Below, piece by piece: positions 16,517-24,991 of a DNA stretch of 64,000 bases; within the stretch, counting starts at the first letter, position 1, and each line of letters starts with the position of its first letter. Source of the DNA: Paenibacillus borealis (GTDB taxonomy: Bacteria; Bacillota; Bacilli; Paenibacillales; Paenibacillaceae). The position numbers were made by a program, and so were the translations under genes. The notes under the pieces are model-generated. The model ran no database searches and was not told the DNA's origin. It was given only the letters and a program-made list of their open reading frames with translations. The stretch is taken from assembly GCF_000758665.1 (NCBI RefSeq), contig NZ_CP009285.1, forward strand, positions 3,658,001 to 3,722,000, written 5' to 3'.

Positions 16517-16960
16517 CTATTCTTGATGTGTATTTCCGGTGTTGTGGTAGATAAGCTCCAGCATGCTGCGGAGCTCTTCAAGCTGTTCCGGATCCAGCCC
16601 GGCCACGGCAGTATTGATGGTCTGCTGCTCCAGTTCGAGCGTATTCCCGATTAATAATTGCCCTTCTTCGGTGGCGTAAAGCTGGAAGGCCCTGCGGTCA
16701 CCGGGATTCATCGACTTGCTGATGAAGCCCTTCTTGAGCAGAAGTTCTACGATGCGTGCAGTTGTCGGCTGGTCCTTGGCGGCAGCAGCGGCAACCTCCT
16801 TCTGGCTAATTCCGCTGCGGTCACAGATCATGAGCAGGACCGACCATTGCTCGGGAGTAATATCATAGGGCTTCAGAGCCCTGGCAAAGCCGGTTGAAAT
16901 TCTCCGGTGGGTGGAGCCCAGCAGAAAACCGAGGAATTGCTGTGGAGAGGAATGGGGCAT
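16517..16960 (-). CDS. MarR-family transcriptional regulator
   Basis: The 147-residue protein has the MarR winged helix: DITPEQWSVLLMICDRSGISQKEVAAAAAKDQPTTARIVELLLKKGFISKSMNPGDRRAFQLYATEEG. The wing contains the usual D-R-R. It is probably a dimeric repressor of its own operon and of the MFS exporter that follows 12 bp later. The start at 16960 is set by AAAGGAG 8 nt upstream; a longer frame to 17047 lacks a site. Confidence 0.88.
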   Translation of the reverse strand: MPHSSPQQFLGFLLGSTHRRISTGFARALKPYDITPEQWSVLLMICDRSGISQKEVAAAAAKDQPTTARIVELLLKKGFISKSMNPGDRRAFQLYATEEGQLLIGNTLELEQQTINTAVAGLDPEQLEELRSMLELIYHNTGNTHQE

Positions 16961-16983
16961 AAAGGTTGCTCCTTTAAATATAG

Positions 16984-17008
16984 TTGTTACAACAATTATA
17001 GTTATAAC
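16984..17008. promoter_or_regulatory. Candidate MarR operators
   Basis: TTGTT-AC-AACAA (16984-16995) and the perfect GTTATAAC (17001-17008) lie side by side 24 to 48 bp upstream of the marR start. Autoregulation is inferred. Confidence 0.4.
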
Positions 17009-17048
17009 AAGTAAATTGGTCAAGGTGTTTGCGGGACAGCAAAGCAAA

Positions 17049-17080
17049 AAGCCCCGCTCCGCGTTAGCGGAGAGGGGCTT
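17049..17080 (-). terminator. Hairpin between transaldolase and marR
   Basis: AAGCCCC-GCTCCGC..GCGGAGA-GGGGCTT forms a long stem with a mismatch. The minus-strand flank of the left arm is T-rich. It would be read through from the transaldolase side only if transcription were rightward, so its main role is unclear. Confidence 0.45.
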
Positions 17081-17106
17081 GAACTAAACCGTAATTACCT
17101 TAATTA

Positions 17107-17754
17107 TTATACTTGCGGCACTTTCTCCCAATCCTTCAGGAAACGTTCAATTCCGTTGTCTGTCAGCGGGTGCTTCCAGAGGGAAGGCAAGAGTGAACCC
17201 GGGATCGTAGCAATATGAGCTCCGGCAATGGCTGCTTGCTCTACGTGAGCGATGTTACGGATGCTGGCTGCAATAATTTCCGATTTCAGGCCGTAGTTGG
17301 TCAGAATGGTCTTCAGATCCTTGATCAGCTTCATGCCGTCAACACCGATATCGTCCAGACGTCCGACGAACGGGCTGATATAAGTAGCTCCCGCTTTGGC
17401 TGCCATGAGGCCTTGAGCAGCGGAGAATACGAGCGTAACGTTAGTTTTGATGCCTTTCTTAGTCAGTTCATAACAGGCTTCAAGACCATCTTCAGTCATT
17501 GGCAGCTTGATTACAACGTTCGGAGCCCATTCAGCGATTTCGTAAGCTTCTTTCAGCATTTCTTCCGCTGTGAGACCGATAACTTCGGCACTGACCGGAC
17601 CGGGAACAATCGCCACGATCTCTTTGATTACATCTTTAAACAATCTGCCTTCCTTGGCGATCAGCGACGGGTTCGTCGTTACGCCATCCACTAATCCGAG
17701 GCGGGTAATACGTTTGATTTCCTCAATATTTCCTGTATCCAAGAAAAATTTCAT
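17107..17754 (-). CDS. tal: Transaldolase (small, fructose-6-phosphate aldolase/TalC type)
   Basis: The 215-residue protein matches the short transaldolase subfamily: [39 protein letters not shown] with Schiff-base Lys83, [32 protein letters not shown] and IIAASIRN. It should transfer the dihydroxyacetone unit between sugar phosphates in the non-oxidative pentose phosphate pathway in the cytoplasm. The family also includes fructose-6-phosphate aldolases, so activity should be assigned with care. GGGAGGATATCTGGAA precedes the ATG. It is a single gene. Confidence 0.88.
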   Translation of the reverse strand: MKFFLDTGNIEEIKRITRLGLVDGVTTNPSLIAKEGRLFKDVIKEIVAIVPGPVSAEVIGLTAEEMLKEAYEIAEWAPNVVIKLPMTEDGLEACYELTKKGIKTNVTLVFSAAQGLMAAKAGATYISPFVGRLDDIGVDGMKLIKDLKTILTNYGLKSEIIAASIRNIAHVEQAAIAGAHIATIPGSLLPSLWKHPLTDNGIERFLKDWEKVPQV

Positions 17755-17873
17755 TTCCAGATATCCTCCCTTGATTTCGTATGGATTGACAAATCAGTTT
17801 GCTCCACTTCATTATGAGACATGCTAGGGCAAGTTTCAACTGTTAATTTGAATATCTCAAAATAACTTTATAG

Positions 17874-18431
17874 ATGAAGCGCTTAAATAAACATTTCTTA
17901 CCTCAGGACCATTCCCGGCGGACTTCTCTCCATGATAATATAGAAGCGGTATTGTCCATTTCATGCGATTGGCGGGTGAAAGGAATATTTACTTTAATTG
18001 GAAGTGCGGTATTGTTTCTGCTGTTCGCCGCCGGGATTATTGCCTTTCAGAACAGCAGAATGCTTGCTGAGCGGGAGAATGATGCATCCAGAGCATATAC
18101 CGGCCATCTGATGTATTCTGTATATCATCAGGATTTCGCTCCGAATGGGGAGTTGCCGGAAGCCGTCCCTTTATTTCAGTTCACTCTGTTTGACGGGATG
18201 GACGGAACGACGAATGCGCTGTGCAGGGTTGCTGCCGGAAGAGGCGAGATGGTATTGTCCGACGCGCAGAATTATATGCTCAGCAATCTCCGCCAGGCGG
18301 CGCTCCAGGGAGTCCGGTTTGAATATTTATCTTTTCCGGGCAAGGCTGCACGCAGGGGGGAGAAGGAAATGATCAAGGCGCTGGAGACTGTGGCGAAACA
18401 GGAGGCCGAATATGCAAATCACAGTGAATAA
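17874..18431 (+). CDS. Membrane protein of unknown function
   Basis: The 185-residue protein has one membrane segment (about residues 38-58, IFTLIGSAVLFLLFAAGIIAF) after a basic N-terminus. An outside or peripheral domain of about 120 residues follows, with no motif that I recognise. There is no good ribosome site before the ATG at 17874. Its last 20 bp overlap the start of the macro-domain gene, so the two are translationally coupled. It may modulate or anchor the macro protein's process, but nothing in the sequence proves that. Confidence 0.5.
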   Translation: MKRLNKHFLPQDHSRRTSLHDNIEAVLSISCDWRVKGIFTLIGSAVLFLLFAAGIIAFQNSRMLAERENDASRAYTGHLMYSVYHQDFAPNGELPEAVPLFQFTLFDGMDGTTNALCRVAAGRGEMVLSDAQNYMLSNLRQAALQGVRFEYLSFPGKAARRGEKEMIKALETVAKQEAEYANHSE

Positions 18432-18966
18432 TGTAGTCATTTCAGTAAGTGAAGGCAATATTACCGTCTGGCAAGGTGAGATGATCGTGAATGCATCCAA
18501 CTCAGGCCTCTATGGAGGCGGGGGAGTGGACGGGGCGATTCACCGGGCGGGCGGACCCCGGATTGCTGAAGAATGCGCAGTGATCCGGCAGAAGCAGGGC
18601 GGGATACTTCCCGGTGAAGCAGCGTTAACGACTGCTGGTCTCCTCCCGTTCCGGGGAGTCATTCATACCGTAGGACCGATTTGGAAAGGGGGCTCCGCTG
18701 GCGAGACTGCTATTTTAAGCAAATGTTATCTCAGCAGCCTCGATCTGGCATGCTCTCATGGAGCCCGGAGTGTTGCTTTTCCGAACATCAGTACAGGGGT
18801 CTATAACTTCCCCAAAGATCTGGCCTGCAGGACAGCGCTGGATTCAGTCATCACATATGTGCGTGAACGGAAATCAGCGGAACTCCCGCTGCAGCGGATT
18901 GAATTCATCTGCTTTGAACATGACAATGCCGAGTTGTATGAGGCCATGCTCAAAGATTATAGCTGA
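18412..18966 (+). CDS. Macro-domain ADP-ribose hydrolase (YmdB-like)
   Basis: The 184-residue protein is a single macro domain: DMIVNASNS-type segment EMIVNASNSGLYGGGGVDGAIHRAGG (about residues 23-48), GVIHTVGPIW, and ARSVAFPNISTGVYNFPKDLA. These are the ADP-ribose binding loops of the O-acetyl-ADP-ribose deacetylase / mono-ADP-ribosyl hydrolase class. It is cytoplasmic. AGGAGG lies 6 nt before the ATG, inside the preceding gene. Cotranscription with the membrane protein at 17874 is nearly certain from the 20-bp overlap. Confidence 0.85.
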   Translation: MQITVNNVVISVSEGNITVWQGEMIVNASNSGLYGGGGVDGAIHRAGGPRIAEECAVIRQKQGGILPGEAALTTAGLLPFRGVIHTVGPIWKGGSAGETAILSKCYLSSLDLACSHGARSVAFPNISTGVYNFPKDLACRTALDSVITYVRERKSAELPLQRIEFICFEHDNAELYEAMLKDYS

Positions 18967-19062
18967 GCTAACAGTGTAGACCAGCCTATTGATTTGTTCG
19001 GGCCTTACATAGTGGATCCGGGGTTAGTATGTGTTACGGCAAAATAATGTCCTAACCCGGCA

Positions 19063-19260
19063 TCAGGCGTGATATTTGCCTGTGGGTGCGTTCAGTACCC
19101 ATTCCAGCATCATCATCATATCTTCCAGCCGGGTTAACTGGGCGTCCAGTGCCGCCCGCTGCGGATCATCAGCGGATAAGGGTGCCAGCCGCGACTCCAG
19201 AGATCTGCGCTGAAGCGTCAATTCGTTGATTTTGGATTGAATCTGATTTTCGGTTCTCAT
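19063..19260 (-). CDS. Small coiled-coil protein of unknown function
   Basis: The 65-residue protein is nearly all helix: MRTENQIQSKINELTLQRR.. followed by LESRLAPL, then DAQLTRLEDMMMMLEWVLNAP. Heptad-like Leu spacing suggests a two-helix coiled coil. There is no membrane segment or known family. The start has AGGAGGATTCCGG upstream, a good ribosome site, which supports a real gene. It is divergent from rpiA. Confidence 0.6.
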   Translation of the reverse strand: MRTENQIQSKINELTLQRRSLESRLAPLSADDPQRAALDAQLTRLEDMMMMLEWVLNAPTGKYHA

Positions 19261-19326
19261 CCGGAATCCTCCTGGTGTGTATTATTGTACTTGGTTCATT
19301 ATAACGGATAACATGGGGGTAATAAA

Positions 19327-20013
19327 ATGAGTATCAATGTTAAGCAGCTGGCAGCGGAGAAGGCCGTCGAGTATGTGCGGGACGGAATGAAGGTAGGACT
19401 GGGTACCGGTTCTACCGCTTACTGGGCGATCCGCAAGCTGGGTGAACGGGTAAGTGAGGGCCTGAACATCACAGCAGTGGCTACCTCGCAGGCTTCAGAG
19501 GATCAGGCCCGTGAGCTGGGGATTCCGCTGGTTGCTTTTGGCGATGTCGATCATCTGGATCTGACCATTGACGGTGCGGATGAACTTGACGGTTCGCTGC
19601 AGCTGATCAAAGGCGGAGGCGGCGCGCTTCTCCGTGAGAAAATTGTCGCTATGGGCAGCACCCGTATGATTGTGGTAGCAGATGAGAGCAAGGCAGTAAC
19701 CACACTGGGCAAATTCCCTTTGCCGGTTGAGATCGTGCCCTTTGCCTGGGAGTGGACCGTCGCTGATCTGGCCAAGCTTGGCTGCAAGCCGGAGCTGCGC
19801 CGCAGCGGCGGGGAGCTGTATAAGACGGATAACGGCAACTATATTGCCGACTGCCGCTTCGAAGCTATTGACTCCGCTGCTGATCTGGCGCTTGCCCTCC
19901 AGCGTATACCGGGCGTAGTGGAGCATGGGCTGTTCATCGGCATTGCCGATATGGCAGTGATCGGCAAGAATGACGGCACCATTGAAATTATTGAAGGTGA
20001 GAGCGATCTCTAA
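19327..20013 (+). CDS. rpiA: Ribose-5-phosphate isomerase A
   Basis: The 228-residue protein has all RpiA signatures: VGLGTGSTAYWAI (phosphate loop, about residues 22-35), LTIDGADELDGSLQLIKGGGGALLREK (catalytic region, about 78-104) and the C-terminal GVVEHGLFIGIADMAVIG. It interconverts ribose-5-phosphate and ribulose-5-phosphate in the cytoplasm. GGGGGTAATAAA precedes the ATG. The end of the gene overlaps the start of a VanZ-like gene. Confidence 0.95.
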   Translation: MSINVKQLAAEKAVEYVRDGMKVGLGTGSTAYWAIRKLGERVSEGLNITAVATSQASEDQARELGIPLVAFGDVDHLDLTIDGADELDGSLQLIKGGGGALLREKIVAMGSTRMIVVADESKAVTTLGKFPLPVEIVPFAWEWTVADLAKLGCKPELRRSGGELYKTDNGNYIADCRFEAIDSAADLALALQRIPGVVEHGLFIGIADMAVIGKNDGTIEIIEGESDL

Positions 20014-20488
20014 GACGCGCAAGCACCACCGGAAAGGGAGAACGTCAGCAGACAGGCAGATGCTGCCGCCGGGGAGGCGAATACTGGCCTGGCTGCTGCT
20101 GATCATATACAGCGCAGTGCTGATCTACTGGATGTTTCTCGGTTTCGGGCGGACGGTTCAGACGGAGGGGCCGCTCCGCTACAATCTGGAGCCGCTGCGC
20201 ACCATGCGTCTGTACTTTGACATGAATAACGGGGTGTCTTATTCGGGCAGGCTGGTTAACCTGCTGGGTAATGTAGCCGTGTTTGTTCCTTTTGGCATCC
20301 TGCTGCCGCTGGTTAGCGCCGGTTACCGCTCATTACTGCGGTTAACGCTTGTATCCGTTCTATGTATAATGCTGCTTGAGCTGATGCAGATGCTGCTGCG
20401 GGTGGGCAGCCTGGATATTGATGATCTGCTGCTTAACCTGCTGGGGGTATGGATTGGATATGCGCTGCTGCGGCTGGTGCGGGGATAG
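19970..20488 (+). CDS. VanZ-like membrane protein
   Basis: The ORF of 172 residues has a basic N-terminus and about four membrane segments with the VanZ pattern: YNLEPLRTMRLYF, VNLLGNVAVFVPFGILLPL and LELMQMLLRVGSLDIDDLLLNLLGVWIGY. VanZ-family proteins are linked to low-level teicoplanin resistance in one operon, but most have no known role. The exact start is uncertain. The ATG at 19970 lies 44 bp inside rpiA, and the next in-frame ATG is at 20060, before the first membrane segment; neither has a strong site. Translation coupling to rpiA is likely. Confidence 0.75.
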   Translation: MTAPLKLLKVRAISKTRKHHRKGRTSADRQMLPPGRRILAWLLLIIYSAVLIYWMFLGFGRTVQTEGPLRYNLEPLRTMRLYFDMNNGVSYSGRLVNLLGNVAVFVPFGILLPLVSAGYRSLLRLTLVSVLCIMLLELMQMLLRVGSLDIDDLLLNLLGVWIGYALLRLVRG

Positions 20489-20576
20489 CAGAGGCGGATG
20501 AGCTAATGCTTACGTAGCGTGTTTGTGAAGTGATATCAAGAAGCATGTGCTATTTAACTTATTAGGAGGTCAAATA

Positions 20577-21017
20577 ATGTTGATTGATTTGAAGCCGCTT
20601 GTCGGAACCCCTGAGGTGAACGAACTGCTGGCTTATGCAGTTATAGATGATCCGGATGCGCTTGAGCGCACTTCGGCAGAATACCGGGAGCAAGCGGCAC
20701 TGCAGCTATGCGGCTGGGAAGAGGAAGGGCTGCTGCTCGGCCTCACCGGCTTCGAAGAGACTGAAGACGGTTCGCTGGATATCCGCCATATCGCGGTGCT
20801 GCCGGAGAACCGGGGCAAGGGATATGCGCGCGGCATGATTCTTGAGCTGGTAACGACCCGTCAGCCGCGTTATCTGGTGGCGGAGACCGAAGATGAGATT
20901 GCCGCAGATTTCTACCGCAGCCTTGGATTTATGGTATACAGCCTGGGCGAGAATGCAGCCGGAATTGAAATGTTCCGCTGTGTGTACGAGGTTGAAGAGA
21001 CTGAGGACGAGGAATAA
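20577..21017 (+). CDS. GNAT-family N-acetyltransferase
   Basis: The 146-residue protein has the acetyl-CoA binding motif DIRHIAVLPENRGKGYARGMILELV (R/Q-x-x-G-x-G/A form) and a C-terminal YRSLGFMVYSLGE strand-helix typical of GNAT enzymes. The acceptor substrate is unknown. The start is fixed by AGGAGGT 6 nt upstream. It sits 88 bp after the VanZ-like gene and may share its transcript. Confidence 0.8.
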   Translation: MLIDLKPLVGTPEVNELLAYAVIDDPDALERTSAEYREQAALQLCGWEEEGLLLGLTGFEETEDGSLDIRHIAVLPENRGKGYARGMILELVTTRQPRYLVAETEDEIAADFYRSLGFMVYSLGENAAGIEMFRCVYEVEETEDEE

Positions 21018-21039
21018 GGCTAGCGGGCTGGAACACAAC

Positions 21040-21096
21040 AAAACATAGCATACAAAACATAGCGTACAGAACATCCCGGACAGGACATAGCGGTAC
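21040..21096 (+). repeat. Four degenerate 14-15-bp tandem repeats
   Basis: Units AAAACATAGCATAC, AAAACATAGCGTAC, AGAACATCCCGGAC and AGGACATAGCGGTAC lie head to tail just after the GNAT stop codon and just before a terminator. The first two differ at one base and later units diverge more. Confidence 0.6.
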
Positions 21097-21099
21097 AGA

Positions 21100-21137
21100 T
21101 CAGCCATTCAGCACTTTACGTGCAGGGTGGCTGTTTT
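21100..21137 (+). terminator. Terminator after the GNAT gene
   Basis: CAGCCA..GCAC-TTTAC-GTGC..TGGCTG forms a stem with small internal mismatches and is followed by TTTTT. Confidence 0.65.
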
Positions 21138-21177
21138 TGCGTCCGGGAACTTATGCAGGAAAATTTCTGAAAAGCGG

Positions 21178-21220
21178 TTGACTTTTTAAGAAATGGACAA
21201 TATAGTTTTACAGTGAAACT
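21178..21220 (+). promoter_or_regulatory. Sigma-A promoter with overlapping dyad, MarR-MMPL operon
   Basis: TTGACT (21178-21183), a 17-bp spacer and TATAGT (21201-21206) form a near-consensus promoter. AGTTT-TACAGTG-AAACT (21204-21220) overlaps the -10 end and the start point, where a MarR repressor would block transcription. Confidence 0.65.
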
Positions 21221-21261
21221 GTTCTACACGTGAACTATTATTTGAAAAGGAGGAACCAGCA

Positions 21262-21714
21262 TTGAAGAAGGATGCAGAGGAATGGATCAACCGCTACGTG
21301 GACGCTTATATGGTTGTGACCAGGCAGATTAACGCCAGACTCAGGGATATTTTTGGCGAAGGGCTCACGAATGACCAGTTCCTGATCCTCCGGCTGATTG
21401 CCGGACAGGAGAAGTGTACCTCCACCTATTTGGCTGAGGCAGTGGCGGTGGGCAAGAGCTCAATTACGGCTATTATCAACCGGCTGGATGAAGCGGGAAT
21501 GATTGAACGGACCCGTGATGAGAATGACCGCCGGCAGGTGTATCTGACGATGACGGAGCATGGCAAGAGTGTCTACAGCACTTCTGAGAAGCAGATGCAG
21601 GAGGTTATCTCCCCCTACTTGTTCCACTTCGAGGATAACGATATCGAGCGGTTCATCACGATGTTTGAGAAGCTGGCATTTCTGATGCAGGAACCAGGAG
21701 GTAGAAACAATTGA
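21262..21714 (+). CDS. MarR-family regulator of the adjacent MMPL transporter
   Basis: The 150-residue protein has the MarR winged helix: LTNDQFLILRLIAGQEKCTSTYLAEAVAVGKSSITAIINRLDEAGMIERTRDENDRRQVYLTMTEHGKS, with the wing D-R-R. It starts at TTG 21262 with AAAGGAGG 8 nt upstream. Its stop overlaps the TTG start of the transporter gene by 4 bp (TTGA), so the two are translationally coupled. It probably represses the operon through the dyad on the promoter. Confidence 0.88.
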   Translation: MKKDAEEWINRYVDAYMVVTRQINARLRDIFGEGLTNDQFLILRLIAGQEKCTSTYLAEAVAVGKSSITAIINRLDEAGMIERTRDENDRRQVYLTMTEHGKSVYSTSEKQMQEVISPYLFHFEDNDIERFITMFEKLAFLMQEPGGRNN

Positions 21715-24700
21715 GAACCGTATTGAAGGCAAGATGGGCAATTATCGCTGTATGGCTGGCGGTCGCGGTAGTGTTATTCCTGACCGCACCGGCTATGTCC
21801 GATCTGGTCCGGGAGAAGGGGCAAATCTCGGTACCGGCCGGATACACTTCGTCTAAGGCTGCCGAAATCATGAAGGAAGTGGCAGAAGCCAAGGACGGGG
21901 AAACGCTACACCAGGTTGCACTTGTGTTCAACAAGCCAGAGGGCCTGGAGGCTGCGGATACTGAGAGTATTAGACAAGGTGTTGAGCAGCTGGCCGCGAA
22001 TAAGGATTCCCTGAATCTGAGCTCAATTACGGATCCTTTTACACAGCCTGAACTTAAGGATACGCTGATTGCCGAAGACGGTAATACGATCATGGTCGCT
22101 TTGTCGGTACAGGGCGGCGAAGAAGAAGTGAAAGAGCTGCCTGCCAAGACAGAGGCGCTGCTGGGTGACGTCACTGCTGATCATTATATGACCAGTGAAG
22201 GGCTGATCACAGAAGATACGATTGCCAGCTCGGAAGCAGGGCTGAAGAAGTCGGAATACATTACAGTTGTCTTTATTCTGCTAATTCTGTTCGTTGTGTT
22301 CCGTTCGTTCGTAGCGCCGTTTGTGCCGCTGCTTACCGTGGGGCTGAGTTATATCGTGTCCCAGTCAATTGTAGCTTTTCTGGTGGACCGATTTGATTTC
22401 CCGCTGTCGACCTTCACACAGATCTTTATGGTCGCGGTTATGTTCGGGATCGGGACGGATTACTGTATTCTGCTGATCAGCCGGTTCAAGGAAGAGCTTG
22501 CCCATTCCGAGGATACGAAAAGTGCTATTATCTCTACTTACCGCAAAGCAGGCGGAACTGTATTCTATTCAGGGCTGGCGGTATTCGTCGGATTCCTGGC
22601 GATCGGCCTGTCCAAATTCATGCTCTACCGTTCGGCGGTGGCTGTGGCTGTCGGGATATTCGTGATGCTGCTGGCGCTGGTAACGATTGTACCCTTCTTC
22701 ATGGCGGTGCTGGGTCACAAGATGTTCTGGCCGTCGCGCGGCAAGCTGGAGCATAGCGAGAGCCGGATTTGGGGGGCGGCGGGTTCGTTCTCCCTGAAGA
22801 GACCCTGGGCTGCGCTGCTGATTGTGGCCGTCATCGTTGTGCCGTTCCTGCTTACATACAGCGGGAAGCTGAGCTTCAACAGCATGGATGAAATAGGATC
22901 GGATTACGCGTCGGTCAAAGGCTTCAATATTATCTCGGAGAGCTTCGGTCCGGGTGAGTCGATGCCGGGCAAGATTGTGATCAGGAACGATGACCGGATG
23001 GATACGGCTGAATATATGGGCCTGGCGGAGAAAATCAGCCGTGAGCTCGAAAAGGTGGACGGAGTAAAAGCTGTACGCAGCATGTCCCGTCCGACCGGGG
23101 AGCAAATTAATGATTTCCTGATTCCTACACAGGTCGCTACGCTCGCTGACGGGCTGGATCAGAGCAATGAAGGCTTAAGCAAAATTCAGAGCGGACTTGC
23201 AGAAGCAAGCGAACAGCTGAAGGTAAATGAGCCGAAGCTCGCCGAGGCCGCTTCAGGCAGCGCTAAGCTGACAGAAGGCACGGCTGAGCTCAAGAAAGGC
23301 ATCGATACGCTGGGCGCTGGCTTGTCGAAGATCGAGAGCGGCATCCGCAGCGGTTCTGCCGGAGCCGGAGAGATTAAGGCAGGACTCGCGCAGGCGGCGG
23401 CAAGTGCGAAACAGCTGGCAGATGCCAATACGGCACTGCTCGAAGGATATAAGAAGATCGGCAGCGGTCTGACGGCGCTGGACGGAGGACTTGCCGGCCT
23501 GCAGACACAGCTTCAAGGCGTAGCCGATGCACTGACAGGTCTGGAAGGCTCTTTCGCAGGACTTGAGACTGCACATCCGGAGCTGCTGCAGGATATCAAT
23601 TACCAGACGATCAAAGGCACGGTGTCGCAGAGCGGCGCTGGAGCTGCGGGGCTGGCCGGAGGGCTGGGCCAGATCTCAGATCAGCTCAAAGGTGCTGCAG
23701 CCGGACTGAGTGAAGCCAATGCCGGCTATGCCAAAGCGGCAGCAGGCCAATCCGCGCTGGCGAAGGGGCTGGATCAGCTGGTGGCCGGTATCGGCCAGCT
23801 GCAGTCAGGCCTGAATCAGGCCGCTGACGGGCAGGGGCAGATTGTCGGCAAGATTCCGTCCATCACCAGCGGGCTGGATCAGCTGCAGGGCGGACAGCAG
23901 CAGCTCGCTGACGGTTTCGGTGAGCTTACAGGCCAGCTCGGCCAGCTGACAGATGGACTGACCCAAAGTGCGGATGGCCTGGGACAAATCACAGGCGGCC
24001 TCAGTTCCGCACAGGATTACCTCAAGCAGATTCAGGATGCCAAGGATGACGAGCTGAGCGGGTTCTTCGTGCCGGCGGAAGCACTTGAAGCTGACGGTAT
24101 TCAGCAGGTATTCGACACCTATCTGTCCGGAGACCGCAAGGTTATGACGCTGGATGTAGTATTCGCTGAGAATCCTTACAGCGCAGAAGCCATAGACAGC
24201 GTAGGTGATATCCAGGCTGCGGTAGACCGTGCCGTGGCCGGAACGAAGCTGGAGAATGCGGAAACCGCCATGAGCGGCGTTACCAGCACCTACAGCGACT
24301 TACAGGCCATCTCTAATGAGGATTACACGCGTACAGTAATTCTGATGCTGGGCGGTATTTTTATCATACTGGTCTTACTGCTGCGCTCCATCATTATGCC
24401 GCTGTATCTGATTATCTCATTGCTGATTACCTACTTTACAGCACTGGGCGTAACGGAGGCGATCTTCGTTCATCTCCTGAACTATTCCGGGATCACCTGG
24501 ACGACTCCGTTCTTCAGCTTCGTTATGCTGATTGCCCTCGGGGTAGACTACAGTATTTTCCTGATGGCCCGTTTCAATGAGAATAAAACCTGGGATGTAC
24601 GCGAAGCGATTCTGCATGCCATGCGTAATATGGGAACTGTAATTCTGTCAGCTGTTGTTATCCTCGGCGGAACCTTCGCTTCGATGTATCCTTCCGGGGT

Positions 24701-24869
24701 ACTGTCGATGATGCAGATTGCTACAGTGGTTCTCTCCGGTCTCGCCTTGTACGCGCTGCTGTTCCTTCCGTTCTTCGTGCCGGTCATGGTGCGGATGTTC
24801 GGGCGGGCGAACTGGTGGCCGTTCAGCACGGCAGCGGCGGAAGAGCAGCCCAAATCACTGGATGTATAA
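21711..24869 (+). CDS. MMPL/RND-family exporter with long glycine-rich coiled region
   Basis: The 1052-residue protein has two blocks of about six membrane segments, at roughly residues 180-400 and 860-1040. Each contains an MMPL signature (FMVAVMFGIGTDYCILLISRFKEEL and FVMLIALGVDYSIFLMARFNEN). Between them lies a long extracytoplasmic region of Gly-Leu-x-x-L repeats (about 470-780) of the YhgE/X-Gly helix type. It resembles Bacillus YdfJ-like proteins and probably exports lipids, peptides or drugs using the proton gradient. The TTG start has AGGAGG upstream inside marR. Confidence 0.88.
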   Translation: MRTVLKARWAIIAVWLAVAVVLFLTAPAMSDLVREKGQISVPAGYTSSKAAEIMKEVAEAKDGETLHQVALVFNKPEGLEAADTESIRQGVEQLAANKDSLNLSSITDPFTQPELKDTLIAEDGNTIMVALSVQGGEEEVKELPAKTEALLGDVTADHYMTSEGLITEDTIASSEAGLKKSEYITVVFILLILFVVFRSFVAPFVPLLTVGLSYIVSQSIVAFLVDRFDFPLSTFTQIFMVAVMFGIGTDYCILLISRFKEELAHSEDTKSAIISTYRKAGGTVFYSGLAVFVGFLAIGLSKFMLYRSAVAVAVGIFVMLLALVTIVPFFMAVLGHKMFWPSRGKLEHSESRIWGAAGSFSLKRPWAALLIVAVIVVPFLLTYSGKLSFNSMDEIGSDYASVKGFNIISESFGPGESMPGKIVIRNDDRMDTAEYMGLAEKISRELEKVDGVKAVRSMSRPTGEQINDFLIPTQVATLADGLDQSNEGLSKIQSGLAEASEQLKVNEPKLAEAASGSAKLTEGTAELKKGIDTLGAGLSKIESGIRSGSAGAGEIKAGLAQAAASAKQLADANTALLEGYKKIGSGLTALDGGLAGLQTQLQGVADALTGLEGSFAGLETAHPELLQDINYQTIKGTVSQSGAGAAGLAGGLGQISDQLKGAAAGLSEANAGYAKAAAGQSALAKGLDQLVAGIGQLQSGLNQAADGQGQIVGKIPSITSGLDQLQGGQQQLADGFGELTGQLGQLTDGLTQSADGLGQITGGLSSAQDYLKQIQDAKDDELSGFFVPAEALEADGIQQVFDTYLSGDRKVMTLDVVFAENPYSAEAIDSVGDIQAAVDRAVAGTKLENAETAMSGVTSTYSDLQAISNEDYTRTVILMLGGIFIILVLLLRSIIMPLYLIISLLITYFTALGVTEAIFVHLLNYSGITWTTPFFSFVMLIALGVDYSIFLMARFNENKTWDVREAILHAMRNMGTVILSAVVILGGTFASMYPSGVLSMMQIATVVLSGLALYALLFLPFFVPVMVRMFGRANWWPFSTAAAEEQPKSLDV

Positions 24870-24898
24870 CTCACAGCATTACATGATATGAAACAGCA

Positions 24899-24935
24899 AA
24901 GAGCAGGCCTCCGGTTGAGTGGAGCCTGCTCTTAC
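24899..24935. terminator. Terminator between convergent MMPL and TPR genes
   Basis: AAGAGCAGGC-CTCC and GGAG-CCTGCTCTT pair with one bulge and are followed by TACTGTT. The A-rich left flank allows use by both strands. Confidence 0.6.
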
Positions 24936-24991
24936 TGTTCTATGCTTCTGTATAATAGGACAAACATCCTGGAAAATATGTAACTGCAGGG

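Noticed and set aside
23200..24050. Tandem DNA repeat or collagen-like insertion in the MMPL gene
   Set aside because: The Gly/Leu/Ala repeats are at protein level, typical of YhgE/YdfJ-type coiled regions, and the DNA is not a true tandem repeat.
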